The position numbers were made by a program, and so were the translations under genes. A stretch of 64,000 nucleotides of DNA from Epiperipatus broadwayi (lineage: Eukaryota; Onychophora; Udeonychophora; Euonychophora; Peripatidae). Under the pieces are notes generated by a model. It worked only from the letters and a program-made list of their open reading frames with translations. It had not been told where the DNA came from and searched no databases. Where the stretch lies: the NCBI GenBank assembly GCA_028023455.1, contig JAQFVV010006275.1:248001-312000 (forward strand), in the 5' to 3' direction. Positions 13,301 to 28,300 of the stretch are shown in pieces. Every line of letters begins with the position of its first letter. The stretch's first letter is position 1.

Positions 13301-16300
13301 AGTTTCGATTGTCCAGCAGTCTTCATCAGAGCTCTAATCTTCTTCACTGCTTTAATTAATTAAAATGATGGTTATTTCAAATTTTCTATCTTGTTTTAAT
13401 TAATTAAAGCAGTAAAGAAGATTAGAGTTCTGATGAAGACTGCTGGACAGTTGAAACTGTAAGGAAAATAAAGAAGGTTAAGAAAATTTGTTTGGATTGA
13501 TGTGTATATGAAAGAAGTGTTATAAGAAATATATATATGATTATATGAAGATATGCAAAGAAAGGAAAGAGAAGAATAAGATCTATACAAGCTAATGAGC
13601 TTGAATTGAAAACATTATTGTTTTCATTTTGGACTCAAAGCTTTATAGTTAGTTAATAAGATAAAAGGTGACTGCTAGAGGGTTGCATTAGATCCTAAGA
13701 GCTAGGTGCAGTGCTTTCAGATTCAAGGCTCCTCGCTAATGAAAGCCACAAGCTGGAAACTAGTCTGGGGATATTAGATGAGTAGGCACTAGATAGAGAT
13801 TTTATGCACAAACCTTCTTGCATTCATTGATTACTCTGGCTTGCACTGGTGGTGCTTAAGAGATTAGCCTCTGTGTGATTATTGGATTACTATAACTTCT
13901 ATTTTCTCACTTCCTTGTTGGTGTAATTCAAACAAAAAAAAATCCTACACTGGCACCAAATGGAAGTCTGATTAATTATTTTAACAATGAATATGTTTAT
14001 GTTAAAGAAGTGATAAAAGATAATGCAAGAATGTATTTAGCTTATTTGTGCAAACTGTGAACTAAGCCATTTTGTATATTTCTAAAGGTAAAAGAATTAT
14101 TGTGAGTGCAGTGAGCATCTTAATCAGAAATGAAAGTGACCAAATGATGTACATTTACGTGAAATCTTACTTTTTCAAGTTTGGCTTTAACATAGGATTT
14201 TAATCTTAAGATGATTCTGTTGCTTGTTTAACTGATGTATCTATGTTGAAAACATTTTTCTCTTTTATATATAAAAATTTGAAAAGTCATACGTTAATGT
14301 CTAGATATGTTTAATTTTTATATATGAATGGACAATTGTTATTTTTCAGAGGATTCTGTGTTTGTTTATTCCTCTAGGTTTTACTCAACCCATATATCAA
14401 AAATGATTTTTTATAAAAATATGGACTGGAATCTTTTTGATCAAAAGAATACTTAGTAAATGAAAAACCTTATCATTTTTCACTGCTTTATAAATGTAGG
14501 TCTCTCATTATGCTATTACTAAAAGTTGAATGTAATTGGAAAATTTAAATAAAGTTATTCTAAAGACATTTAATACTTAATATTAGATGATGGAAATAGT
14601 CCAAGATATAAATACAACTAAAATACCATCATTTGTCAAGCATTGGTGGTTGAGAGGTCAGTGATGGCTGCTTTACAAGTGTTTGTCCCGAGTTGACGGG
14701 TTCGCTTCCCAGCAGATGCTATGACACATGAGAAAAAAACTAAAATACCATCATCACAAACCTTCAAGAAAACAGATTGTTTATTTGTTTAGATAAAAAT
14801 ACTATGCAAAAGAACTACATTAATTTGGAATTATAATCATAATTCTTAGCCATTTATTCTCACCATAGGCATAATTAAGGGATTTTCTCTATTATATGAC
14901 TGTTTACAGATTGTAAATCAAAGACTTATTTTGGAGATTATGACATTGCTTTACATAAATAAAATATTGGTCATTACTTTTGATATATTTATTGTCATAC
15001 AGTAGTTGTAAAGTCAATGTTTGTAGATTTGCAGAATTGTCTGACTCCCAATCTTTTACAAAAAATCTTAGATTTGATAGGTTGATTTTGCCATCATTGG
15101 CTGCCATAATCAGATATTATTTCTAAGATTTCAATTAAAATTTTCGATTGTCAAAAATTATATTTGAAGGACATGGGACCTTCCAAAGATTATAGACTCA
15201 TCTGTATTGTTTGTGAAGATCAAAAGTAATTATCAAGATTATTTTGTAAAGATCATGATAATCATTCTAACAGAGCTGATATCTTCTTTTTTTTTAAATT
15301 GATGGCTATAAAAAAATTTTTAGTTTTAAATGCAGATATTTAATTGTGCATCTTTTTTATTAATAACCTAAATGCCTTAGATTCTTGAATATAGTCAGAA
15401 AACATTGGAATGGATAATGAATGCCTTTTTGTTAACTGAAGTCTGCTGTGATGAATCTGATTTTTTTTAACAAATTAGGACTGCCTGTTTGATTAAATTC
15501 AAATATAGTATAATCTATTATTTCATTTGCTTTTTTAGCCAGAAGTATGATGAAAAATTGACTACAAATTTTTTTTATAGATTCATTTGCTACATATAGA
15601 ATATTCTTCAATTATTGATAATTAAATTACTATATAATAATTTGACTTCTAACATAATTTGAAAATAGCTGTATAGGTTAGCAGTGTGTAGAATGACAGT
15701 CTCATAGAGTTAAGATTCCAGGATTGAAATTAAACTACCACTTTTAGTGTTCAATGTCACATGACTTACTGAATGACATATCACTTGATTTTTTTACTAC
15801 TGTTACTGTGGTATATTGATTTTTATAAATCACATATAAAACTGACCTTTATCAATAAGAAGATTGAGGTCCTCAAGAATTTGGATATCTGAAGTAAAAT
15901 TTTGTTATATTGTAAAAATATTGAAACTTAAAATTTAAAAGAAATTTGTTACATTCTATGTAGTTAAAATTATAATAAATCTGCATTATATCTTCCTATG
16001 TGCTTTCATTTTTTTGACAATTAATAATTCCTATAGAAGTTTGAAATTTGCTTTTATTTGGTTAGTGACTAGTATGCATTAATTCCAATTCAATTTTTAC
16101 CCTAATTCAATGCAGAACTACATCTATGAATAGTCCTAAAATAATTAATTAGTAATACACTTTCTGACCACTTCAACTGGGATGATAATATTCTAATGAT
16201 CACTTTTTAAGATATTATATTATTTTCTAGATATATCAATTTTCTGTCATTCAAAGATGTAGGCTTATCTAACAAACCAGTGATTTGAACCTACAAAATA

Positions 16301-19300
16301 TGCAGTGTTGATTTTTTGTTTAATTGTTAACTGCAAAAGTAGATGAAAATATAGACATTGTATTATATATGAATTGAACTAAAGCTTCATTTAATGTTAT
16401 TATAAAATGACTATTGTAAATTAATGTTACTATGAAAATATGTTTTCCATGTCCTTATTTTATGAAAACTTAAATTAGTTTATAAGGATTGTATTATAAA
16501 TAGATAGAATATATAATTATATTTAAAAAGGCATCTTTAAAATAATTAAGTCTTCACCAGAACTTAGAAAATATATTTTCATTATAATGCTAATCTGCAA
16601 CAATATTGTGGTTCAATACTACAACATATTGTTTTAATTTAATAAAAATCATGAGTTCAAATTACGTAAATAATCATCATTGATGTTTTATAGTAAGAAT
16701 TTTTTAAAACAATAAATCTTTTTTAATATATATATATGTAAATGATTTTTTAGGCAGATGATTCTCACTGGTTGTGTCACCTTTGCACAGCATGTCGGAC
16801 CTACACGAGTAGAATCTGAACTTTTACCCCAGTGCTGGGAACAGGTAATTTTTCTCAAACGATTATTGTACTCATTTTACATTATAATTGTGGGTTAAAG
16901 TTTATAAAATTTAGCATTTTTAATGAGAGAATTTTTTAAATATTTAGGGGAAGGGGGAAAGTATTTGTAAATATTTTCATTTATTTCATATTTTAAATGT
17001 ACAAAATGTGTTGATTAGGATTTTTTACTTGAATATTTGTTTAATCATTTAAAAATAATTTTACTTTTTAATAAATGGTATTTATGTACATATGTTTTTT
17101 TGATATTCACAAAATGATAGAAAATGCATAAACATTTTAAATGCATTTTACTGTTCAGAGGTGAATTACAATTCATTTTAACAATTTAAAAAAAAAATAT
17201 AATTTTTTACTAGCAAAATAAGTTTATTTTCTTTATTTACGCCATTGAAAATTGAAATAATAATTCAATGTAGCAGTACATTCATTAACCATAAAATAAA
17301 TTTTAATAATTATTAGAAATATGAAATTCTAAATATTAAATGCTCATTTCCATGGTCGCTATAATCATGTCATATGCATAGATAATGTATCTATGATGAT
17401 TCTCTTTAAATATCATTTGAAGAAGACATAACACAGCTATAAAAGTTCATAATGTTCCTGATTTACATAAAAGTTGCAGAATGAATGACTTATGTTAATC
17501 AGGAACTATCTCCACATATTTCAGTCAGGAATCTTGGTGTGTATCTATTGACTTTTATACATTACATGTAAAAATATGCACTTTTATATATTTCTGAATA
17601 AAAACATTTAACTAATTGTAATGCTTAAATGCTTATATTTACATTTTAAACTGATTTATTTTATTTTAAGTAATAGTATATTGCTTTTCATTTACAGTTT
17701 TTCTGCCGTTAATTAGCAACCTCATAAAAGACCTACAGCCCAAAATTTTATTGTAATAATTATTAACATTTTTTTTCTTTATGTTTCTATTATTACAATT
17801 TGTAATGTTTTTGCATCATATAAGAAGCATATACAACATTATTTGAAAAAAAAAAGTTTAATAGTAATCTCCCTAAACAGATTATATATATATTAATAAA
17901 TTAAATTTTACTACACAAAATATATATTATTTTGCATTTCAAATTTTTTAATTTTATATTTTTAATATTTTAAGAGTTTTAAAATTTTTATTGACTTTAA
18001 AATTAAGTAATACTTATATATTATACAATCTTAGAGTTCAGCTGTTAGTTTTTAAAAAAACATTAATTAACTTTTGTTTTAATAGTAGATATTTTTTGTT
18101 TTACATGTTCAATATATATAATACTTGTAGTTATATGTTGGATTAATTTCATCATTTATTTTTGTAGATTGTAAGAAAAGTTTTTAAATAGCATATATAA
18201 ATTTTATATACTTCAAACAAAATAAACTTATTTTAAATAGAACAAATATATGTATGCAATATTATTTTTTATCTAGGAAATATTTGTAATTATTTTAAAT
18301 AATTTTTTTTTTCGTTATTTTATTTTCAGACACATTCAAATCTAAATTATACATTTCTGGTATGAACTCTATGATTTACAGCTTTATTAGATATATTTAT
18401 TTTTATTTTGAACCATTGTCAGTCAACGGTAGGATGAAGTTCTCTCCAAATGTAACTTTTTGAATCCATAATCTTTCTTCTCCATGTTATTCAAAGCAAA
18501 CATCCTTATCATATCTATACACCTCATTCATGATTTCTTTCTAGATCTTCTATAATCCCTGGGATTTTGCTTTAAATTTCACTTGTCTATCTATTATCAT
18601 TTTTTCCAGTGATATTCATCTTAATTCCATTTCAGCTTTTTAATTATTTTGATAAAGTTAGTGGGTATTTGATTTCACACATATTTTCCATTTGCCTTTT
18701 TTTTTTTTTTGTTATTTTTGTGTTTCATTGTACAGCTTGTATTACTCTTTTATTAAATGTCAATATCTCAGAACTTTAAATAAATATTGGCAAAAAAAAA
18801 ACAAACATTCCATTTCAAGTATATAAGCATATTTCTTTTTAATATTACATTATATTTATTAAAATCATTCCATTCAAGCCCCAATTTAATTGTAAGATTA
18901 ATTTCATCTGTTATGTTTAATCTTCTTTAATAATCTGATCAAAATGTTTTTAGTTGTAACCTTTTAAAATTCATTATCATCAATTTTTACTTTCTGCTTT
19001 TTTGAAAAGCTACATACTTTAATTTTTTTAAGATTTATCTTTGATCCTACTTTTTTGAAGCTCTGAAGCATTATTTGCAAAAACAATCACATTATCATGA
19101 AAATCTACAATGACTCAATCCATAAAATACTTTCTATAAAATTGCTGTAAAAAGGCTTTGGAAATATATAAACCCTCTGCTACACATGTACTCTATTATC
19201 ACTATCAATTTTATTAGTGTCACTAAGGAATTATCTAATCACTGCTATTGTATTTTAATAAATGTTTTTTCAGAATTTGATATTATTCTGAGTCTATGTC

Positions 19301-22300
19301 TTTGTGTTCTTAAGCTTTAATTACAATCAAAATACTTATACAATCAAATGTTTTTTCATAATTACAAATCTAAACATAATAGCTCTACTTACTTATCAAG
19401 ACTTTCTATATTTTCTCTTAATGAATATTTATATAATATCTATTGTGCTATAATTATTTTTGAATACAACTTGTTCTTTTAGATGATTTGAATGCAAAGT
19501 TTTCTACAGATGAATTATTATGATCTTAATAAAGATTTGGCATACAACTGACAGATGACTGATAGATCTGTAATCTGTAACATCTTCTTTTTCACCTTTC
19601 TTAAATATTAGTGTCATTACTGTATTTTCCCAATAATTTGATATATCTTTATTGTTTGGACATTTGGTATATAAACTTAGTTATTATTATTTTTTTATTT
19701 TAATAATTTCATTATTTTCTGGGATTTTTCCATTTTTTTTGTAGATTTAAGTGCACTTTTTGTTTCTTCATTTAAAATATTGGAATTTCAGAATATGTTA
19801 TCATAATCATAGGAGCTATATTATTTTATTGTTCTTTATTATTGTAAGTTTTTTTAAAAATTGTTGTTTTTATTTTATATTACCCCCCTTCTTAGCATCA
19901 TCTTTTTATTGCCTAAAACAATCGTCTTTCCAATATTAAGATGTTGTTTCAAACTTTTGAGGACCTCCTCTCCTTCCTATAGCCCTCTTTGTTATTTCAC
20001 AATTATATATATATATTTATCATTGTTAATTTATTTTCTATCCCTTATTACCAAATTCCAGATATTCATTTCGTCTAAATGCATCATTTTTAAATATTTT
20101 CTTTTTTTTTTTCATTTATTGATTTGTTTTAGTTGAAAATTTATTTATATCATCTATTTATGTAGCAGTTCTTAATAGAGTTCAGTTATTTTTTTAATGA
20201 TCTCATTCTTGTCTGAATTATCTTCAAAATCTTTTAATATTTTAAAACCATTTGCAAAATTTTAGTTTAAATTCATTGGAATATTAACTATTAATAATGT
20301 CTTTCTTAATAGCTTTTGCTCTCTAGTTTTGCATTAACACATATCTTCATTTTACTAATTGATAATAATTTTCTATGTTGAATCTTTTAAGCATATTACA
20401 GTTTTGAAAAATATATTTTGTTTTAGTCAAAATAAAAACTAATTCTATTGTTTGTTTATTTTTGAATGCTTTCATATCCATTTTCTCTTGATATTTTTTT
20501 AACTGAAGAAATTTATAGTATACAATTGTTGTTTTTTTTTAAAAAAAAAATAAATTCCAATAATCTGTAACTTTTTTCATTCTGTTTCTGTAAAATTTTT
20601 ATTTTTCAATTATTTTCTAATTCTAATATTAAAGCCTCCTCTAATAATTTTAAAATGTTGTTTGGTTTGATCAAAAATACTCTGTGCATTTGTGTAAAAA
20701 GTCTCTATATTTTCATCATAATGAAACTTGAATTATCTGCATTTGGCATCTTCTATTAAGTTGAATAACTAATCTTGCCACTCTATCTGACAATGTTATT
20801 TTTCTACTTATTATTTATAATGAATTCCACTTGTGCTTTTAATATTTATATCTTTATAGTAAAGCACATAACTTTTTCTTAAATGAAACCAAAAGTTTCT
20901 ATGATTGGGCTATATGCCCAGAACTCCTGTTAGCAATGTTAAACATTCTCTCTCTTCCAAATCCCCATATATCATAAATAAACTCATTTAATTCTTACTC
21001 TCTATTACCCAATTATTTTGCTAGCTTTTTCTCTTTTCTTCTACATCTCATTTCAATAATCACTGCTTCAATAATTCCACCATCCTATCCTCATATTTCC
21101 CAATTTCATATAAAGACTTGAATAAAAATCATAAAATCTCTACCTTTTTCTCTCTCCATATAATTTTTCCCGATCTTTTGACATTTTGCATTCAAAAAAT
21201 AAATATTCAGTACTTTCTCTCCCATCTCCATGTAAAATATATTTACAATCCAAATCCTTATTCTATTTTTATCTTCTTTCTCTAGTATTTAGTGCTCCTG
21301 CTCTTGTACCAATAATAGTAAAATCCCTTTAGTGTTAACATATATCTTTTCATATTTTATAATATTTTTATATAATTTCAACCTTTTTTAAAAATTTGTA
21401 TTTGTTTTCTGCAACCTTATTTTTTTTTAATTATTTTCTTTTTCCACCTTCTGTAATTACATATATCTGTTGCCCTGAGCCCAACATTATCAATCACAAA
21501 TTAGCCTTATTTCAAAAATATTAAAGTTGAAGTAATCATAATTAAGTCATAAATGTACTGCTTTTTGTGTTTAACAAGCATACTCTAATTATATTCTGAT
21601 TAGAAAATTTATTTATAAAAGAAAAATGGAATAAATGTGTAAACAATACACTACAGATTTATAATTATAAGGAGTTGGAAAGGAGGTAGATGAGTTAATT
21701 AGAGAAAAAAAGTAGAATTATGAAAATTGAATATAAATAATAAAAAAGTACTTTGGAGTTAAATAATAATTAAAAATTAATAAATTTGAAAGCATATATG
21801 ATACCACTAGAGAAGACTTATTGTTATTTGTTATAAAACAAGAGTCTTAGATATTAGGAAAAAAGATGAAAAAGAAATAAGAATTTGAACTATAGATGTA
21901 GTTTGTGTAGATATAGGAAAGTATTCAATAATTATTTTTGGAAATGTAACATGTTAAAAGAAGATCAAAAAAAGTGTTTGGAGGTGGAAGAAATTTAATA
22001 TTAAAGAGAATGAAAAGGGTAAAGATTTTTATGATTTTTTTTTTGTTTTAATAACAAAAATAGTGAATATAAAGATAGGATATTGTAATTAATGGAACAG
22101 TTTTTATTAAAGTAGGATGGAAGAAGTAAGAGAAATAAGTTCAGACTAAAATAATAATTTGGCTATAATAACTAAGAAATAGATAAGTTTATTAAGGTAT
22201 ATAATCATTTCAAAGAAAAGGAATATTTAACTTGGCTAACGAGGTCAGAAATTTCTAACTTTAAAGAGCAATCATTTTACATCATATCCTATCACTGTTT

Positions 22301-25300
22301 TTGAAAGCAAAATGCTAAATTTTTCATTTTCAGATTAATCATATTAATTTGTATTGCATAATAGATATATTAGACAAAAATATCATGAAATTCCATTAAC
22401 AAGGCAGTTTTTCAAATTTCAAGAAAATTGATACTAAGTTATTTCAGAAATATACCAGAAATTCAGAATACACTTAACTATTGCTCTAAAAAAATAATCA
22501 AGAATTGCAAATATTGTATTAAATAAAACAACAGCTTTCAGTACACACGATATGCTTATTAATATTTTGGATGAAATCATCCTTTACTTTGATACATTGA
22601 ATTTAAAAGAAAATTTTTTTAAGTTTGTTGTTATTGCTTCAGATATTTTTAAAATAGATGCCACTGTAATTAAATTATTAATGGGTGAATTATTTATGTG
22701 CTTCTTTTTTCTCCGGATAGTAACATTCACATACACACATACTTATGTATGAAGCATAAAATAGCTAGTTCTTAATAAATAAGGAAACAAATTTATTTAT
22801 TGATAACATTGAAATATTTGTTTTTTAATATTTTTATTACTTCTATATACTTATTTTATACTTTACTGATATCTGTTATTTATTTATCTTTTGATGATTT
22901 GATTATTATTCTATATATATAATTGTTTGTGATTTTTATTTATTTGCAGATTAGTCACAAATACCCAGAAAGACGACTACTTGTAGCTGAATCCTGTGGA
23001 GTATTGGCTCCTTATTTGCCAGTAATTTTTTTTTTAATAATATTTTTTATTACTGTTTTTATAAAAATGATTAATTTAAGGATTTATTCATGAAAGTAAG
23101 AATATATTATAAGAAAAATAATTTTTGAATTTATTTCAAAGCTAGTTTTAAATCAAATTATTATAATTAGGTTTTTAATATGTTATTTTTCATTTAATAA
23201 TAAAATGATACATTAAGCATGTGTAAAGATCCTACAATGCAGAATTAATAATTAATTACTCAGAGGATGAACTGATATTCAAATCCTAAAGTAATTGACA
23301 CAATTGTTTTATTATTAATGGAACTGAAATTTTTTTATTTTTGCCTTAACTGTGAATCAATTTAAATCTGATTAGTTTTTGAGATAACTACTGTCCTAAA
23401 CAGAAAAACTTAAGATAGATTAATAGTTTCTAGAATAAGGCACAGACTGTATTGCAAATGAATGATCACATGGAATATTTTTATTTTATAGTATACAGTA
23501 TTTTTCTTGGAATTAAAAAAGTAGCATTTGGCATACCATGATAAATTTATATTACAATATCAACTTCACATAATATAGTAAAATAAATATATTATGCTAC
23601 ATAATCAATTGTAAAATAAATTTAATTACCCTAAAAATATTTCATGGCATTGTGATTAAGCATTAAAAAAACATTTCATATGAAAGTGGTAACCTGCTAT
23701 TTTTTTTTTTTTCCAACCAAATCTTAACAAGAATTATAACACATATATATTTTCAGATTATATGTCTTGATAATTGTTGTATATATATATATAATATGTA
23801 AATAAATGCATTTATGCTTATTTAATAACGTTTTGGGTAATTAATAATTTTGTGATAATTGTTGGTAGTCAGCCTCATAGCTGAATATACAACAAAGCTG
23901 GCGCAGTCAGACAGTTGATTTGAAACAGGTGCGAAAGGAAAGATTTGTTATAATAGTAGTGTTTATATATTAATGTCTCTGGTAAATAGGTTTGTTTTAG
24001 AATAGTTTAGTATAAACTAAGATTTTGTTCTTGTGAATATTTATATATAATTTAATAAAAAATGTTGTTGGGACAGTCGGCAATAGCCAAATTTGATTTA
24101 GTGGAAGCTGGAGAATGTTTGTTTTATACTACTCAGAAAATTTTTTCTTGCTAAATGGTATTATGAATGGGAAAGAAAAAGTAACTGCATTGTTATGTCT
24201 ATCAGGCGGAGAGGTAATTTCAATAATAAGTATTGTGAATTATCTATAAAGGATACAATAGCATATGATGATATTGTAAAAAAATTGACCGATCATTTTA
24301 ACCCCAGTCAATCGAAGTACATAGCCCGATTGTCTCTAAGAATCAGAAGACAAGCAAAGGATGAATCTATAAAAGATTACTATTTAGCATTAAGACAATT
24401 AGCAAAAGATTGCTTATACAAGAATTATGTGGATGAAATTTTACTTGATCAGTTATTATGGGGTCTGCTTGATGATAGTCTGAGAAAAAAATCTGCTTTG
24501 TGATACAGATTTGAACTTTGAGTCAACTATCAAGAAGGGGATAACTTACAAAATAATATTAGCACAAATGGCCTGTTTTAAAAATAAAACTGATAACAAG
24601 GATATACATATGTGGAAAACAGATCATAAAGAAGCAGATATAGTAAAAGGATCAAAGAAATTGATTATTTGTTTCTGATGCGGTAAAAAAGGGCACATAA
24701 AAAGCCAGTGCAAGTTTCTGGGAGAAAAGTGCTATAATTGTAATGTAAAAGGACACTTAAAAAAATTGAGTAAGTTAAAAGCCAGTCATCAGTGACAGAA
24801 TAATATAGATTCAAATGAAATGGTGACAGATGATATGGTAAGCATAAATAATATGAGAGTAAGTCTGAGAAATAAATTTATGTTAAAATTAGAAATGGGT
24901 AATAGAAACATCGAAATGGAAATCGATAGAAGATCGGACATTTCATTGTGCTCTGAGAAATTATGGAAAGTGATTAAGGGAAAACACACTGATGTTCCAA
25001 TTAGACAGACAAATATAAGAGCTGTCGATGTCAGTGGCAACGAATTGTATATGCTGGGCTATGCTATTGTTCCTATAAGCATAGGAATAGGATTGTAAAA
25101 TTGCCTTTATACATAGTAAGAGAAAAAATCAGTTTGTTAATAGGGCAGGACTGGTTTCACAAGTTAAACATAAGTATAAATGTTAGTGATGTGAATTTAT
25201 GTGGCAAGCGTACCAATAGAAAAAGCAAAGCCTATGAATGGTAAGACCAAGCTATGGCCACCAGCTCAAGAAACTAAGAAAGAGAGAAACAGCGAGCAAA

Positions 25301-28300
25301 GAAAAAATGCTTAATGGGAGTTTCAGATTCAAAGGACCAGTATGTGCTAGAGAGAGGTCAAGTAAAACTTGTTTCAAAGGGGTAGCAGTAAATAATCTGT
25401 TGAATCAAGCAGAAATGATTAATGTGACTATGATGGCATAAAAAGATGCCACAAAAATCATGTTAGAGAATGAGGTAGACCAGTCACCGTAGAATATAGC
25501 AGGTGGAATGAAAAATCTGAAAAGAAAATGAGAAACCCTAAGACAATTAGTCATGAAATAAAAATGATAATGCGACAGGGAGGGGGGATTGGTTGAAAAA
25601 TAAAGCTCAAAAAAACATTTCAGAACAGAAAGTTGCAGTGATAGAAAAAAAAATTACCCAAGCCTATTTGTAAAAAATGTTAAACCAGATAGACTTCGTG
25701 ATTATGTGTAACAAGTTAATAGGGTTTTTCTCTGAAGTGGGGGGAGATGCTATATTTAATAGAAAATAAAATGTAAAGACATATCTAGTTTAAAAAGATC
25801 ACTCATGATTAATTGAAACGTAAATGTAAATAGATATGTAAGTTTTTTAAAAAATAACGAAAAATAAATTTTATAAAATAAAGGAAACTTTATTTTGATA
25901 ATTTTAGTTGTAAGTTTAATTCAACAAAGAAAGATTGGTTTGCAGATAAATTAGACTTAAACAGATAAAGATTGTAAGTTAAAAGCATTCTATAAAAGAT
26001 TGCCAAAAAATAATACAAATAATTATTTTCAAGGCTGGATATAACTCGTGTATTTAAAATATCAAGAAAATTGTGTATTGTTAAAATTGAATCATTAAAC
26101 TATTTTAGTAGAAAACAAATGGAATAAATATTTGAAGCTAATTACTGTGGAATGCAAACAGACGTAATTAGAAGCTGGAACCTTATTGGCATTGTAAAGA
26201 TGCATTAGTCAAATGGATTACAGTACATTGAAATGATAGGAATTTTTAAAATTATATCAAGCAAGGATAAAACAGTATAAATAGTGCGCGCAAAATGAGC
26301 ATCCGTCATTAGCTTTTCTCTACTCATTGCATGCTGTTGTGTGTTGCTGTCATAAGGACTTTTGAAAAAAGCTGAGGAAAAAATGCCCTAGACTTTTCTG
26401 CAATGATGGAAGTGTCCCAGAGCCCATGCTTCTGAAGGTGAAAGAAAGCCGTCTAGGGAAAATGTTAATAGATCTTACCGGTCTTTTATTATTTATGAAT
26501 GCCTGAGAAGGCCCAATTAGTATTGTGTTTTAAGTACCATGAGTATAAACTTTTAATAGTCACTTGAGTCCACCACTATTGTAGTGGCAGTATTTGTTTG
26601 TTTGGTGGCAATTATAGCATTGAAGATTTAGAACTTTAAATCAAGAATTAATTGTTAATGTGTATATAAAGTAACTATGGATTGTTATTTAGTAAAATCT
26701 TAATTGATATATATATATAATATGTAAACAAATGTATTTATACTTATTTAATAATGTTTTGGCTATTTAATAATTTTGTGATAATTGTTGGTAGTCAGCC
26801 TCATAGTTGAACACACAACAATAATACAAAAGGCATATACAAATTATGTTGACATTCTAAACCCAAAGAATGCACGGACAAACTTTTTTAAAAGGGTGGC
26901 AACCATCACTATAATATTAAGACACTACCTATTGTTCATCTATCATCTGTCTTCAGGCAAAAAACATATTGCACTCACATACATCTGGAACTCACTCAGC
27001 ATTATAAGCTTTTATTTTAGATTATTATTTTAGTTTGGAAGAAATTAAAACCTTTATCACCAATTATAAGTTTTCCTTTTTATGCCAATATATGCACATA
27101 TATAACCTTCATCCTGAATGATTAGTGATAAATTATAAAATAGTACTTTTATTGTCTGTTTATAATTTGAGATGAAAATGTATGTACATCTATGTCTATC
27201 AAAATTTTTGTACTTATCTATATTCCTGTGCAATTTGTTAGTACAACTACTCTAGATCCAGAATTAAGCACTAAAAAGTATTATGAGCAGATGAGAATGC
27301 TAAATGTTTTTTTAACTTACTTTCTTATGTTATTGTGTACTGATATCTATCTTCAATCATAGCATCATTTAAACATTAGACATTCATTGTTTTCCAGATG
27401 ATGATACAATCAAAACTTATTGATTTCCCCTCATTGATTTTTTGACTTTTTTGCGAGATAGAATTAACTGCTACCCAAAGAAATAGGTTCTTCTATTGGT
27501 ATTTTATTATACTATCCAAGTAAATTATTTGACCAAATTGTAGCCTGCATTCATGTCAATATTGATTGGCATTTTAATGTTTTTATGTCAAATAAAATTA
27601 AAGGTGAATTAGAGACTTGGTGCTCATAATTGCATGGCTTCTTTCTCACTAGCAATGAAAATTGCATCATATTAAAATCATGTTATTTTTGTTATGGTCC
27701 ATGCTGTCAGTTCTCTAACATTTTCTCTCTAGTTAACAATAGTTTGATGTCTATATGAAAATTTTCTCAACTTGACTCAGATTTGAATCCCAAATCCTGT
27801 GCAATATAAGAAATTTCATTAATCATTATATGAGTCGCTTCAGTAGATAACTGCAATTCTAGACACATCATTTAATACCAATTTTAGTGACACATAAAAT
27901 AGTTTTTGCTCCCTCAATAATTACATATTAAGGAATAGCAATTTTCATTTAAATTTTTTTTTGTAACTCATCAAAAAATTGCACATAAAAATAATTAATA
28001 ATGATATAATATAGATGATTTCATACTAAAAGTAAACTTAGTTGGAAGTGATAGTTATTATTAAAGAGCTTCACTGGTGAGTCTTGGAAAAATATCTAAT
28101 GTTAGTTTAGTAATCGTATTAAATTTTCTAATTCAAATACTTGTCAAGTAATGTATAGAAATATTATTGATTAGCTAAAAATGCAATTGGTTTTTAAAAA
28201 GTTGAGATGTTAATAAGTTATCTGAAAAGAAATGAACAGGTATTTCATTTCAGAATTATTGAAACTTAAGTCTTACAAAGAATTCTTGATTAATTGTTTT

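Larger units (their letters stand above)
10950..16753 (+). other. RELCH intron d-e
   Basis: A 5.8-kb intron. It holds the nested foldback element (12792-13875), a repeat interrupted by a SINE (14508-14790) and a weak tRNA-like sequence near 15675-15735. I see nothing interpretable in 10950-12780, 13880-14500 or 15750-16750. Confidence 0.8.
16845..22949 (+). other. RELCH intron e-f
   Basis: A 6.1-kb intron dominated by a minus-strand RTE-type LINE remnant (18400-20900) and two LINE C-terminal fragments in opposite orientation (20990-21470 and 21780-22250). The first 1.5 kb (16850-18400) and the last 700 bases show only AT-rich sequence. Confidence 0.8.
23780..26820 (+). mobile_element. Internally deleted Ty3/gypsy-type LTR retrotransposon
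   Basis: The last 115 bases before 23894 match 26707-26820 closely (both end gtagtcagcctcatag...acaaca), marking the two LTRs. A primer-binding-site-like tggcgcagtc follows the 5' LTR, and a polypurine tract precedes the tg that opens the 3' LTR. Between them are gag, zinc-knuckle and protease remnants. The internal region is only about 1.85 kb, and no RT, RNase H or integrase core could be found. The 5' LTR is truncated (about 115 bp against about 1.07 kb). The element is dead, with stops in every ORF. Confidence 0.85.

Noticed and set aside
19751-20136. Two + strand ORFs
   Set aside because: They lie antisense to the decayed RTE-type LINE and consist of Phe/Leu/Ser runs from T-rich sequence.
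24789-25040. Minus-strand ORF of 83 codons
   Set aside because: Antisense shadow of the LTR-element protease remnant.
26785-27033. + strand ORF of 82 codons
   Set aside because: Starts inside the 3' LTR end and runs into flanking intron; no domain.
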